The notes beneath the pieces are model-generated. The model was given only the letters and a program-made list of their open reading frames with translations. It was not told the DNA's origin and did no database searches. 64,000 nt of DNA from contig UESW01001610.1 in assembly GCA_900491605.1 (NCBI GenBank), positions 333,519 to 397,518 of the forward strand, in the 5' to 3' direction. The stretch's first letter is position 1. The number at the start of each line of letters is the position of its first letter. A program made the translations under genes and the position numbers. The stretch is from Calamus simplicifolius (lineage: Eukaryota > Streptophyta > Magnoliopsida > Arecales > Arecaceae). Shown piece after piece: positions 32,230-43,856 of the stretch.

Positions 32230-33983
32230 CGCCTTTACGGTTGATATTGAGTCATGCTCTACAAAAAACAGTCGCAATCGAACATTGATCGTTGCATCTA
32301 GCGTTTTGCATCACGAGATATGGACGGTGGTCCTGTCGTCGTTGGTGTACGTGGAGCTTCGGTACGTGTTGTTTCTTGATCTTTTCTAACAGTAGTTTTC
32401 AGAACCTTATCATGGCTTATGTTAACAGAAAGGAGCCTGTCTAATCCGGTTTCCACAGGAGAACACGCACCAAGGCCCATCCAATGGAGTCCCCTTGGAG
32501 CAACCATTACATAGGATGATAGAGTGGACCAATTTTTTATTTTTATTTTTTTGTTTCCCCTTACATCAAAAGCCATGGTGATAGTGACAACTGACAACTA
32601 CTTTGTCTTTCAGAGTCACCAATTACTTTCCTATCGTGCGGTTCCTACTGTTGATATATTATTACAAGAATGAAGCAATTGCAATGAATGGATAGTGCTT
32701 TGCGGCCTCAAGAGTTGAACAGGAGTCTATGACGTAGAATTGAGCTGTTGCAATGAATGCATGAGAAAAACAAAAAAAAAAAAAAAGGTTTTTGTTCTTT
32801 TCGTTGCATGCTGTCAGCCAAATCCCTGTTTGGGTTAGCCAGTTTGAGCTATTCAAGGGACGAATGTAAAGTAGTTGGAAGCATAGTCAACTTTTTTTTT
32901 TTCTTTCTCTGTTATATGTTTTATTTTGTTAGTCTCCATTTTAATTTTAAGTAAAATCCAAAATTCATAGAAATAAAGAACTAGAATCATCAAGAATTAC
33001 GATCACCGTCTCCCTCTGAAGACGCAGCAGTATTGGGCTCCAAGCCGAGACCCGGCATCTCTCCCCATCTCAGATAGGGCCTACGCCCGTGGACTTTCCA
33101 TCGGATAGTCTAAACCTCTAAAACTTCCACCTTTGAATGGTTGCCGTTGAAACGACAAAGGAAAAAGTCTAAGCAAGGGCATCGCATTCCCCTCTTCTCG
33201 GTTCTTAATTTCCATCCATTTTCCTCCTACCGTCCTTCTCTGGTGAGAACCAGTCGCTTCTACCGTCACTCATGCTACAGGTTGACGTTAGCCATCTGAC
33301 GTGGCACGTTAACTCGTTTGCGTCCCTTTCGCCGTTTATTCTATTCATCAATTTTTTTTTTTTCTCAACCACGCGTTAGAAATGGACGCCGCAACAACGA
33401 AAAGTTCAAACGACTATTGGACACGCACGGAGAGAGCAAAAAAAAAAAAAAATTTCTTATTTTTTTTTTCGCTAGCGTACAGAGAGAGCGACTCCTCGAG
33501 ATCCAACAAACATGGAGAAACTTCGGATCCGGTGAAACTGAAGTCCGATAACATATAATGAATTGCACTCCGTTGTGAGGTACTTGATCAAGCCCACAAG
33601 CAAATGTAAGATTTGGTCCCACATCGAATTAATAATGAATGAAGGCGTAGGCAGAAAGGCCCCGCATGAATGATGTCAACCCAATCAAGTTATTCTTTTT
33701 GATATTAATTATAATCTCAGATAAAAGATGAACAACGATAGAAAAAAAAGAAAACTGACCTACCTTTTCTTTTTAATTAGTTGGGGGATAACAACGTACA
33801 GCAATATTTCGTTGCTATTCTTGATGAATAATTGAAACACATATATACCCATCCGATGCTAATCGGTTGCAAGCTGGCAGCCATATTCTAAAACTAATTA
33901 ATGGGCACCAAACTCATCCTAATTAGCTGAGATGCATGCATCCAGACGTGGGAGATCATGAGGAAACTGAGAAGGAGCCGAAA
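32227..33983. other. Intergenic, no gene seen
   Basis: Short ORFs only, with several homopolymer A/T tracts (32771-32787, 33429-33442). No domain is recognised. Confidence 0.45.
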
Positions 33984-34073
33984 AAAAAGGGCAAGCGCGC
34001 TTCCTTTTCTACAGGGATTCTCTCGTCTAAAAAGGGCAGGCGCGCTTCCTTTTCTACAGGGATTCTCTCGTCT
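33984..34073. repeat. 45-bp tandem duplication
   Basis: 33984-34028 and 34029-34073 differ at a single base (gggcaagcgc versus gggcaggcgc). The unit is a multiple of three, so the 95-codon open frame at 33958-34245 gains a 15-residue peptide repeat (ALPFLQGFSRL). I see no other evidence that this frame is a gene. Confidence 0.92.
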
Positions 34074-35746
34074 GTGTCCGTATGTGTATAGCTTTACACC
34101 GCCTCGTTCCGTCCATCTCGCTCTTTTTTACCCCCGGTGGACGAGTCCTGCACTCTTCTACAGCATTTATGTCCACTTTATGTTTTCCTCTTCCAATATC
34201 TCTTCCACACATTCCCATATAATATGTATGGGGATGAATGGATGATCAAGGTAAAAATGATTTCTATATAAATCCGCTAACGTGAACAAGCCCATATTTA
34301 AATTGCAGCTGACCTTTACCAATCTTCTTCTTTGCTGACCTTCAGAACTTTAGCTTGCGCTTCGCCAAGCATCTCGACTATCAATCATTAGAAACATAAT
34401 AATTTTGAATCTTCTATCATCCTTCAACTTTCATAAATATTCTTCAAAAATAGTTAATGGCTTACCGTATCATCTAATTTCCTGCATGACCACCACTCGT
34501 TTTATAGCTCTGGGAGGATAAAAAGAATGCCACCCGAATTCTTATATGTGCTGCCATCTCGTTCCTAAATTAAAGAACGAAAATCCAAAGCAACATAAAA
34601 GACCGTACAGAGTTGGTGCTAAATTTATACATCTGGTACTATCAAGGCCTTTTTTTTTTCTTTTCTTTTTCTTTTTTTTTTTAACTCGGGGGGCACGAGG
34701 GCTAACCAACCTAAGCTTTTTATTTTTTTATGCAGGGTTGGTGACCTAGGACTTGACAGCGATCTTTTGGTGGCCTAAGTTCCGTAAGATATTTGAAGGC
34801 GGCTTTGGTGATTATTGTAATCCATAACATTACAATCCTATTTTCCAATTCGGGCGGCCGTAACCATCGATCAGGTGGTCCACAATCTTCGTCGATCGGG
34901 CACACTCACGATCAAGGATCGAGGAAACTTTATACGCCGAAATTCCGATAACAGTCTCCTTTCTTCGATGGCATGCGCGGCATCTTTGCGTGCGTCGAAG
35001 GGCTGAGATCCAATTATAGAAGCTTTGGACGATCGAAGATGCCGCTCTCGGATTGGAGAGAGAGAGGACAAGCATTTCATTTCTAGCGTTGTGCAAAATA
35101 ATTTAGTTCTGAAAGCTAATGCAGAATTAATTGTCCTTAATTTGTTCATTTACCCTATGTTTGGATGAGAGAAAACTAGGGATGAAAGAAAATTAGGAAA
35201 GAAAACTAGGAAAGGATCAGAAAGAAAATGAAATTTATCTTATTTGGATGGAGAAAAAATCGGAAGGAAAAAAAACTAGAGAGAAAATAGAGGGAAAAAA
35301 GTGATGGGCCCACATAAAAGTTTTCTTACAAAAACCGAAGAGATTTCGGAGAGAAAACTTAAAAGTGCTTTTCATTTTTTTTTCATTCTGATCCTTTCAA
35401 AAAAAAAAAACAATCGATGCATTTTTTAATCATCTATAATAAGGATATTATTATCATTATAAATTATCAACTTTCTTTCATCTCTATTTTCTTCGGAAAG
35501 AAAGAAAATATTTTTTCTTCAATTTTTTTTTTTTTTTTTTTTTTTTCATCATTAAAGTTACCTCACCGTGAGCCAAAAAGATAATGAACGCACACGGATG
35601 GAAGGATCTTGACGTTGGTACGTCGAATACAATCAAAACACGATGCATTTTCCTGGATTGCATTAAAGTTATGGTGGTTAAATTACCAAGATGACCCCAA
35701 ACAACAACCTCACGTGGCATTTTATTAAGCTAGATTTGATGAGCGG
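34074..35746. other. Intergenic, no gene seen
   Basis: Mixed AT-rich DNA with a GC-richer patch (34850-35090) and a purine-rich A/G stretch (35165-35310). Long T runs occur near 34650-34682 and 35520-35546. Nothing recognisable as coding. Confidence 0.45.
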
Positions 35747-36034
35747 TCCTTCCATGAAGCATGCTCCAAGAAAAGCGTCTACACCTCCTTTTTTTTTTTT
35801 TCTTATATAATAAATGATATCTGATAATGGATGAATAGGATAAACATGTATATAAAGAGAATAGATAAGCGTGAATAATGGATGAATAAGTCCTTTCATG
35901 AAGCATGCTCTAAGGAAAGCATCTGTGCTCTTTTTTTTTTTAAATAAATGATATCCGATGATGGATGAATAGAATAAATATGTATGTAAAGAGAATAGAT
36001 AAGTATGAATAATAGATTGATAAATATGTACAGA
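35747..36034. repeat. 144-bp tandem duplication
   Basis: Copies at 35747-35890 and 35891-36034 both begin tcctt(c/t)catgaagcatgctc. They contain a T run, then aaatgatatcYgat.atggatgaata. Perhaps 10-15% diverged by eye. Confidence 0.85.
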
Positions 36035-36180
36035 ATATAAATATTAAAGTAATGAATAAGTATATTGTTGGACTGATAAGTGTGTACACTATATGAATAA
36101 GTATATGCTAAGGATGAATAAGTGTGTACACTAGACTAGAATAAATAATATAATGGATATGAATAAGTGTGTACACTGAC
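36035..36180. repeat. Degenerate gaataagtgtgtacac minisatellite
   Basis: The word (g)aataagtgtgtacact recurs at about 36082, 36118 and 36163 with variants (gaataagtatat) between. It continues directly from the 144-bp duplication, whose ends contain the same aataagt word. Confidence 0.7.
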
Positions 36181-37632
36181 AAATAATTAGTATATTCTGC
36201 AATCAAAAGTTATAAAACTAATCAAATTCCTTTTTATTAATAAAAACTTGCTCGTTACATATAGAATACTTGCATGTTACGGGCTATTTATTGTTAAGTT
36301 TGTGCCTAATCCAATTTAGTACGTTCATTTATGTAAAAAGGAATGTTTGAAAATGATTTTGATTGAAATTATTTGAAATTACTTATTGCTTAAAATTAAT
36401 ACTTTTTTAATTGATGAAACTACCTATAGCTATTTAAAGATTTACTTGAGTATATATTAGGGAGTGATGGGAAAAGGGAGGAGGTATTAGGCCACTTTAA
36501 TAACAAATTTTTTCTTCTTTTTTAATTCTTGAAATGGATTTATAACCTTAAGCAAGGGATCTGAATTTTATATATTTCTAATACTTAACTTAATTCTATG
36601 TGGAATCAAAATTATATTTAATTTCATCCAAACCAATGTTTTAGAATTGAAATTAATTATTTTGATTGTAATTCTCTAAAGTGCTGCCCCTATGAAATAA
36701 ATGGGCCCTTAATTAAACATGAATGTATTTTAATTGGCTAGTTGACAAATGATGCGTATTTAAGAATGAATATAATTTCTTGCATCCAAAACTTATTTGC
36801 ATTTTTTATCAAACCTTTCCAAGGAAGGAGGAGCTTTGATCGTGTGCTTAATATAAGTTATGTTATTAATAAAATAAGTTTTTAATCTATCAATTAGACT
36901 TTTGGGTTTTTTCTGACAATCCTCATCTAAAGTGTTAATAGTCAATGATTAAAAGTTTGATAATTCGGAGAGTTGGTTTTAGATCAAGAAGTAAATGATA
37001 AAATAATTATAAAAGATAGATTCATCCTTTATATGGTTAGATACACAAACAAAAAGACAAATAAATAGATTGATTGAATCACATGAATATTTGGCTACAA
37101 AATGAAAGAAGTCTCTAAATATCTCTACTTCCCATATTCTTTGTGAAGGAAAAATTTTAAATTTAAATTCAAGTATTTAGTACCGTAAAGTAAGATGGCA
37201 ATTGAAGAAATTAATGAAATAAGCTAATCAATACTACGGTTTTCATAAATATTATTAGTTTAATGATATAGAAGAAGATTAGAGATAACATCCCAACTGA
37301 AGTTATATATCACCACACATGTTCACATGAAGACGTTGTCGATTATTAATTACTGGCCTTATATTCATCAGATGATTGTGTAGCTTATATAATATGTCAA
37401 ATGGAAAAATTGTTTTATTTTTTTATTTTTTTTGGCAACAACAGAAAGATGGTACTTAGATCATTTAAATGTCCACAGCACAATGGCCATAGACTCATAT
37501 GCATTCATTTAGACGGAATATCCAAGTCGCTGGAGATTAAGACGTTCCACATGCCTTGGACATCCGGGCACTGCATGACGTATGCGTAGTTATTTTTCAT
37601 ACAAGTTGTCAACCCTTGTGCATCGATAGATG
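36181..37632. other. Intergenic, no gene seen
   Basis: Strongly AT-rich, short ORFs only, nothing recognised. Confidence 0.5.
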
Positions 37633-38331
37633 ATAAAATATAAAGGACGTGTGGGTGGGTGGGAGGGAGAGAGAGAGACGGAGAGAGAGAGAGACGCTTC
37701 AATTTCAATAGAGCTTGCTCTGGACCGCGTTTTCTTTTCTAATTGATGGGGGGTGGTGGGGTGGAGAAGACCTCCGAGAAGCTGACCTACGTGAGGTTCA
37801 ATTTGAAATGGAACACGCCCAAGACCTACGGTTGGGTGTAAGAATTAAGAAGGTGGAAAAAAAAGAAATTGGAAGAAAAAGAAATTCCCCATCATTCGGT
37901 CCCCTTCCATCACTTCCCTTATAAAATTCGCTCCTCCCACTGATGATAACTACCTCCCTTCTTCTTCTCTGTCCCCCCATCCCCATATTTAAACACTAAC
38001 TCCCCCTTTTCTCTCGCCTTCATCTCTCGTCCGTTCCGACACATCAATCAACAGAAAAGATAAATACTTTTTTTTTCTTTTTTTAAAATTTTTTTTTTCC
38101 TTTTCCTCTCTTCCTCCTCTTTTTTGTGCTGCAATTCCAAGCAAATATAAACTCCTCTCGTAATCCTTTCTTATATTATCTGTCTGTCAATCAAATGGAT
38201 CAATACCTTCTTCAACTAAACTCCATCCTTTTCCTTGCTTATTTTATTTTATAAATAAGAATACAGCTCCTTTTATGGTTTCCCTGATTATTGCCTCTTC
38301 CTCTTCTTCCTCTTCTTGTCAAGCGGCCATC
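37633..38331 (+). promoter_or_regulatory. Probable promoter and CT-rich 5' leader of the MAPK kinase gene
   Basis: Contains a GA-rich microsatellite (about 37665-37696) and two TATA-like words: TTATAAAA at about 37919-37926 and atatttaaa at 37985-37993. A long CT-rich tract (38000-38120), typical of plant 5' leaders, follows. A 19-codon upstream ORF lies at 38195-38254. Which TATA-like word is used cannot be decided from sequence. Confidence 0.5.
38195..38254 (+). other. Candidate upstream ORF in the kinase leader
   Basis: ATG at 38195, 19 codons (MDQYLLQLNSILFLAYFIL), TAA at 38252-38254, 77 bases before the preferred kinase start. It would lie in the 5' leader if transcription starts near 37950-38020. 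The ATG context is AAA at -3 to -1 and G at +4, which is favourable. Function is only inferred. Confidence 0.4.
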
Positions 38332-39360
38332 ATGACAGCCGGTCGAGAGCCGTTGCGGCCCCCGAACCGGCAGCGGCGGCGGCCCGACCTGACCCTCCCC
38401 CTCCCCCAGCGCGACCCCTCCCTCGCCGTCCCCCTACCCCTCCCTCCACCCTCCTCTTCCTCCTCTTCCTCCTCCTCCTCCGCCTCCGCCTCCGCCACCC
38501 CTCCCACCGCCTCCTCCCAGACCCCCTCCCTCTCCGACCTCGAGCGCCTCCGCCGTATCGGCAGCGGCACCGGCGGCACCGTCTGGATGGTCCGCCACCG
38601 CCCCACCGGCCGGATCTACGCCCTCAAGGTCATCTACGGAAACCACGAGGACGCCGTCCGCCGCCAGATCTGCCGCGAGATCGAGATCCTCCACACCGCC
38701 GACAACCCCTACGTTGTCCGCTGCCATGGCATGTACGACCACGCCGGTGAGATCCAGATCCTCCTCGAGTTCATGGACGGCGGCTCCCTGGACGGCCGCC
38801 GCATCTCCTCCGAACCCTTCCTCGCCGACGTCGCCCGCCAGGTGCTCGCCGGATTGGCCTACCTCCACCGCCAGCACATCGTCCACCGCGACATCAAGCC
38901 CTCCAACCTCCTCATCAACACCGCCCGCCAGGTCAAGATCGCCGACTTCGGTGTCGGCCGGATCCTCGCCCAGACCATGGACCCCTGCAACTCCGCCGTC
39001 GGGACCATCGCCTACATGAGCCCCGAGCGCATCAACACTGACCTCAACCACGGCGTCTACAACGGTTATGCCGGCGACATCTGGAGCTTCGGCCTCAGCA
39101 TCCTCGAGTTCTACCTCGGCCGCTTCCCCTTTGGCGATAACCTCGGCCGCCAGGGGGACTGGGCCTCCCTCATGTGCGCCATCTGCTACTCCGACCCCCC
39201 GCAGGCGCCGCCTACGGCCTCGCCGGAGTTCCGCAGCTTCATCGCCTCCTGCCTCCAGAAGGAGCCCGCCAGGAGGCCCGCTGCGGTCCAGCTTCTCCAG
39301 CACCCCTTCATCACCCAGCGGTCCCACTCTTCTTCCTTATCCTCGTCATCTCACCGGTGA
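38332..39360 (+). CDS. MAPK kinase, MKK4/MKK5 type (group C)
   Basis: An intronless 342-residue dual-specificity kinase of the middle tier of MAPK cascades. Family members phosphorylate MPK3/MPK6-type MAPKs in immunity, stress, stomatal development and abscission; that is family knowledge. The N-terminus has a MAPK docking site (RQRRRPDLTLPLP, residues 13-25) and a Ser/Ala/Pro-rich linker with ten consecutive Ser. The kinase domain shows GSGTGGTV (77-84), Lys99 in YALKV, HRDIKPSN (185-192), DFG (205-207) and SPE (230-232). The activation loop has Thr215 and Ser221, matching the plant S/T-x5-S/T rule. I prefer the ATG at 38332 because the family-like N-terminus starts there and -3 is A; an in-frame ATG at 38275 would add 19 residues. 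DFGVG is found where family members usually have DFGVS. Third codon positions are very GC-rich, as in many monocot genes. Confidence 0.96.
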   Translation: MTAGREPLRPPNRQRRRPDLTLPLPQRDPSLAVPLPLPPPSSSSSSSSSSASASATPPTASSQTPSLSDLERLRRIGSGTGGTVWMVRHRPTGRIYALKVIYGNHEDAVRRQICREIEILHTADNPYVVRCHGMYDHAGEIQILLEFMDGGSLDGRRISSEPFLADVARQVLAGLAYLHRQHIVHRDIKPSNLLINTARQVKIADFGVGRILAQTMDPCNSAVGTIAYMSPERINTDLNHGVYNGYAGDIWSFGLSILEFYLGRFPFGDNLGRQGDWASLMCAICYSDPPQAPPTASPEFRSFIASCLQKEPARRPAAVQLLQHPFITQRSHSSSLSSSSHR

Positions 39361-41049
39361 TCGAGATGGTCTTAGCTTTAGATTTTGAAAAAAAAAAAAA
39401 AAAGGATAAATTTTTAACCGCCCCTGCTTCGTTCCCTTCCCAGTTCCCAACTGGGTTCCATGAAAGAAAGAAGAGACTTTGATGGGTGGGTGAGACAAAA
39501 GGCGTGTTTTTTCCCCTCTTTTAGTTGAGAGCTAGCCTTTTTATTTATTTCCTTTCCCCCTTTGATTTGGTCATAATATATGGAACCTCCCATCCTTTTT
39601 ATTTCCCCCGGTATGGTGGTGGGGATGATGAGTGCTAGCGGCGGCGGCGGTGGTGGTGGTGGTGGAAGAGGGAGGGATGGGCTGCGTTTTTTTTTTTTTT
39701 TTTTGTTGCATTCTGTATTCTATGTAGGGATTAAATTAGGTGCATGTACCATCAACAATGGCGATGGAAAACCAAAATGTTGTGAGAATCAATCCCCAAA
39801 AAATAATGTTCTTGGCTTTGGGCTCTTAGTTTTTATTTTATTTTATTTTATTTAAATTTTTGAACTTTTCCTTATTTCTTTGTGGACTGGCTTTAAATTT
39901 GGGTGTTGAGTTTTTATTAGTTTTCCTTGGTGACCAGCTCTTCGCGGCACACTTTGGGGAGAGGAACTGAGGAAGAGGAAAGGGATCTATTGATTGGGGG
40001 AGAGGGAAAGGGACATGTGCTTGGAAATGGATATATTTTATATAAGAAGAAAGGTGAGGCACAGTGAGAGACTAAAGAAGAGGGGGCAACCTCCATTAAT
40101 GGATACATGTGATCGAAAGGATAGTAGTACCTGAGGTCATGCATGCCTGTTGGTCTGCAGCAGCTGCCGCTGGCAGCAGCAAGTGGAGGGCGTGATTTGG
40201 GAAGAAATGGGAAGATAGATAGGACAGAGAGGAGGTATGCTTGTCAGTCATGGGTATTTGAGGGCATGCAAGCGCCTGTAAGTAGAAGACTTGGGGGAGG
40301 ATTTGTCTGTCGCTTCGAAGGGGCCTGGCGCTATTTATCTGCGCTCCGGCCGAGACCCACCGGCCAAGACCCAAAGAGTTTTTGTTGATGTTTCTGCTTG
40401 GAAGCTCGATAGGCAAAGATATGGCATGCGCCAAGTATAGGAATATTAATGGCAACCGTTGTGACACCTAAATGACGATAGACGCATTATGAGAAATAGA
40501 ATCCTAACAAGGACAATGATAAGAATAAAGGCTTTCCATTGTGACTATATTGACTGCATTCGATATCTCCTCCTCCTCCTCTCACTTGAATCGAAAAGTG
40601 GGTAATTGTAATTGAGACTCTGTGTGCTAATAGATTTGTGTACCAGGGGCCAATATTGTACTAGTGCCGTCAGATTTGATACTAGAATGGTATGTAAAGA
40701 TTTTTTTTTTCTTTTTTGAGTAAATCTTAACATTGGTGAACTACTTCGCAGGTTTAGTGAGAGATTTGCCGGGGGAAAAAAAAAAAAACAACAACTCTAA
40801 TAAGACTAGATTGAGCTAACTATCTCGGCTACATCCCTCAGAAAAATGCCACCAGATATGTTAACAGGGAGACTCGGTAGTTGTTCAGTCCTGAAAAACT
40901 GAAAGTATTTTTTATTTTTTTTCATAACAAATAAAAAATAAGATTTTAGATTTAAATATAATATTTTTCTAAATAAAAAATAGAGATATGTAATTCACCT
41001 ATAATCATCACTATCATCCTTTATTATAACTAGTTTAATTGTTATAGTT
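39361..41049. other. 3' UTR of the kinase gene, then intergenic DNA
   Basis: The 3' UTR probably covers some hundreds of bases after 39360; no clear poly(A) signal could be fixed. A (GGC)n(GGT)n run lies at about 39638-39665. The rest has short ORFs only. An ATC-rich stretch (41010-41030) flanks the truncated end of element D. Confidence 0.5.
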
Positions 41050-41852
41050 GCTAAGTTAATGCAAGGAGAATTTGAAATGAGCATGATGGGAGAACTCAAT
41101 TTCTTTCTTGGACTTCAAATCAAACAAAGCAAAGAGGGAATCTTTATCAACCAAACAAAGTACACAAGAGAAATTCTAAAGAAGTTTGGTATGGAATCAA
41201 TCAAACCCCTCAGAACACCAATGAGTCCTTCATGCAAGCTGAACAAAGATGAAGAAGGTAAGAAGGTTGATCAGAAATATTATCGAGGTATAATCGGATC
41301 CCTACTTTACTTAACTTCAAGTAGATCAGACATAATGTTTGTTGTTTGCTTATGTGCTAGATTTCAATATGAACCTAAAGAATCACATTTAATTGCTATT
41401 AAAAGAATTCTTAGATACCTTAGTGGAACAAAAAATGTAGGTTTATGGTATTCTAGAGACTCAACATTAAATCTGATTGCTTATTCTGATTCTGATTATG
41501 CTGGATGTAAGTTAGATAGAAAAAGCACAAGTGGTGCATGCCAATTTTTAGGAAGTAACTTAATCTTTAGCAAAAAGCAAAATTCGGTTGCATTATCTAC
41601 TGCTGAAGCAGAATATGTTGCAGCTGGAAGTTGCTGTGCTCAAATCTTATGGATTAAGAGACAACTTGAAGACTATGGTATCACACTTGATAAGACACCT
41701 ATAAGATGTAATAATACAAGTGCAATCAATCTAACTAAAAATCCAATTCAATACTCAAGAACAAAGCATATTGAAATTAGATATCACTTTATAAGAGAAC
41801 ATGTTGCCAATAATGAAATTTGTCTTGATTATGTGAATACTGAAGAACAATT

Positions 41853-43581
41853 TGTTGGCCCAGATGGCAACCCAAGAGGGGGGGGTGAATTGGGTTCTTA
41901 AAAATTTAAGACTTTTTAGATGTTTTAACCAGATTTGCTCAAGATGTGCAAGTGAGTGAAATTGACTAAGAAGCAATGCACAAGCAATTAATAAAGAGAG
42001 ATAGAGAGAGAGAAAATATAGCACGGCAAACACAAGATAATTTTATAGTGGTTCGGTGCAACCAACACCTACGTCTACTCCCAAGATTCACTTGGGTCCA
42101 CACTATAACCTCTCTAGATTACAGCCGAGTTGTTTTCCAAGCTCACAACTCAAACTTGTTGTTTTCCCGGATGAACAATGAACCCAGCTGGTTTTAACTC
42201 GGGCTTACCAGCACAAAACCCTACACGTTGTTTTTCACGGGCTCACAACTAACCCAACACAAGCACTCCGGCTTGCAACGAGGTACATCAACCTCTACTG
42301 ATTCAATCCACTGATTGAATCAGCAACCAATTAGAATAACAGTGTTTAAGTAATGAAATGCTCCCCTTTGAGCAAATATACAAATTAAGTATGAAAGAAT
42401 AAAAGGTTAGAAAAGCCTGATAATATAGCAGATGGATGTGGCTTTGGCTTTCTTCCTTCTCCTCTCTAACTCTTCTTGAAGTGTCGAATCAAGCCTCAGC
42501 AAGATCCTTGACCGTTGAAGACTTTGGAGTTGAGATGAAGCTTTTTCTCCTTTTGAAAATCCTTCGATTTGATCTTTGAAACGCTTATGGATTTTCTTTT
42601 GACTCTTGAGGATTGATGAGATGGAGCAGACGAATCTTTCTCTTTGATTTCGCTCCTTTTGAATCACTCTACTTTGAGCTAGAAGATTTTTCCAATATGC
42701 TCTGTTTTTCCCTCTTTTTGAAAGATATTCTTTTCTCTCTTTTTGATATTCAAAAACTTGTGTGATATGAAAAGAGCTCCTCTATTTATAGATTCTGCAA
42801 AAATATATCCGTTAGAGACAAGGAAAAATAGCCGTTTTTCAAAAATCTTACCGTTGGAGTGACGTGTCATCGTGAAAAAATATCGTCCAGATTTGCTAGA
42901 GTCGACTCATGCTTTTCCCGAGTCGGCTCGAGCTCGTCTTTCCAAATATAGAAATGTTTATAAAGGTTAGGGGTCGACTCGCCAAAAATAAAGTGTCGAC
43001 TCCTGATAGTCGGGAGTCGACTCGAGAAAGGCTTGGGGTCGACTCGCGAAGTGCTCAGAAAAATACTCTTCTGGTGTCTGAGCGGAGTCGACTCGCACAG
43101 TTAGGGAGTCGGCTCGACAGAATCAGGGGTCGACTCGATAATTTCGTGGGTCGACTCGACACAGATGCACATTTCTGTACACTGAGCGGAGTCGACTCTG
43201 AAACTCAGGAGTCGGCTCCGGAACGTATCAAAAATCAGAAACTTTTCTGATTGACATTAAAATCGTTCCAGATTCATTTTAATTCATTGTTTTGACTTGA
43301 ATACAATAAACTTGACATTTAGAGTTGATTCAAGAACTATTCCAAAAACTCATTGATTAAAACATGAATTATAACATTTCTTTTCGAAAGTTTGAATATT
43401 AAGCTTAAAGTCACTTTCAAAATTGATTAAAGTTAAACTTGAGCATGTTCATTGATAGTTCAAAATAAATTTGTTGCTCATTTACATAAACTCATTACAT
43501 CCTTTAATAAACTCAATGGCTTTTAGTAATCATCAAAATCAAAAGGATTGGATCATATAATTTTTCTATAATCTTCCAACA
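41853..43581 (-). repeat. Solo LTR (element E), Sirevirus-like, minus strand
   Basis: A 1729-bp unit with ends TGTTGGCCCA...TTCCAACA, flanked by the perfect 5-bp duplication CAATT (41848-41852 and 43582-43586). It is the reverse complement of an LTR related to the 3' LTR of element D; compare its start with the end of that LTR (atgggccaaca). No internal region is present, so it is a solo LTR left by recombination. A minus-strand TATA box (TATAAATA) is at 42790-42783. It holds about a dozen GTCGACTC-type palindromic motifs at 42899-43220. Confidence 0.93.
42899..43220. repeat. GTCGACTC motif cluster in solo LTR E
   Basis: About twelve occurrences of gagtcgactc or one-base variants (ggtcgactcg, gagtcggctc) in some 320 bp, spaced roughly 15-45 bp. 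Confidence 0.85.
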
Positions 43582-43856
43582 CAATTGGCAGATATATTTA
43601 CAAAACCCTTAAGTGAAAAGAGATTTTATTATCTTAGAGGAGAATTAGGAGTTTGTGATCCTTTGGAATAATTTTCTGAAACTCTTAAGAACAACTATCT
43701 AGATTTCATCAATCTCTTGAAAAATCTCGATATTCAATAAGGAAATCTATCTAGATCTTGATTCATTGTTTCCCCAATTGCTAAGGAACATTTATCTAGA
43801 GTTTGATGATTAATTTGAATAGTTTCAGATCCTTGAAACTTGATTTTTTATCTCTG

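Larger units (their letters stand above)
41050..43671 (+). pseudogene. Element D pol, RT end and RNase H, interrupted by a solo LTR
   Basis: The open stretch to 41852 has MGELNFFLGLQIKQSKEGIF (RT thumb), GSLLYLTSSRSDIMF, the RNase H motifs LIAYSDSDYAGCKLDRKST, LSTAEAEYVAA and IRCNNTSAINLTKNPI, and RTKHIEIRYHFIREHV. It is well preserved, with no stop before the insertion. After the insertion it resumes at 43587 as LADIFTKPLSEKRFYYLRGE and ends at the TAA at 43669-43671. The protein is 5'-truncated, so it cannot be complete. Confidence 0.92.

Noticed and set aside
38319..39327. Long antisense and alternative-frame ORFs over the kinase gene (e.g. a 297-codon minus frame)
   Set aside because: They mirror the GC-rich third positions of the kinase CDS and have low-complexity Gly/Asp/Glu or Ser/Thr/Pro composition with no domain.
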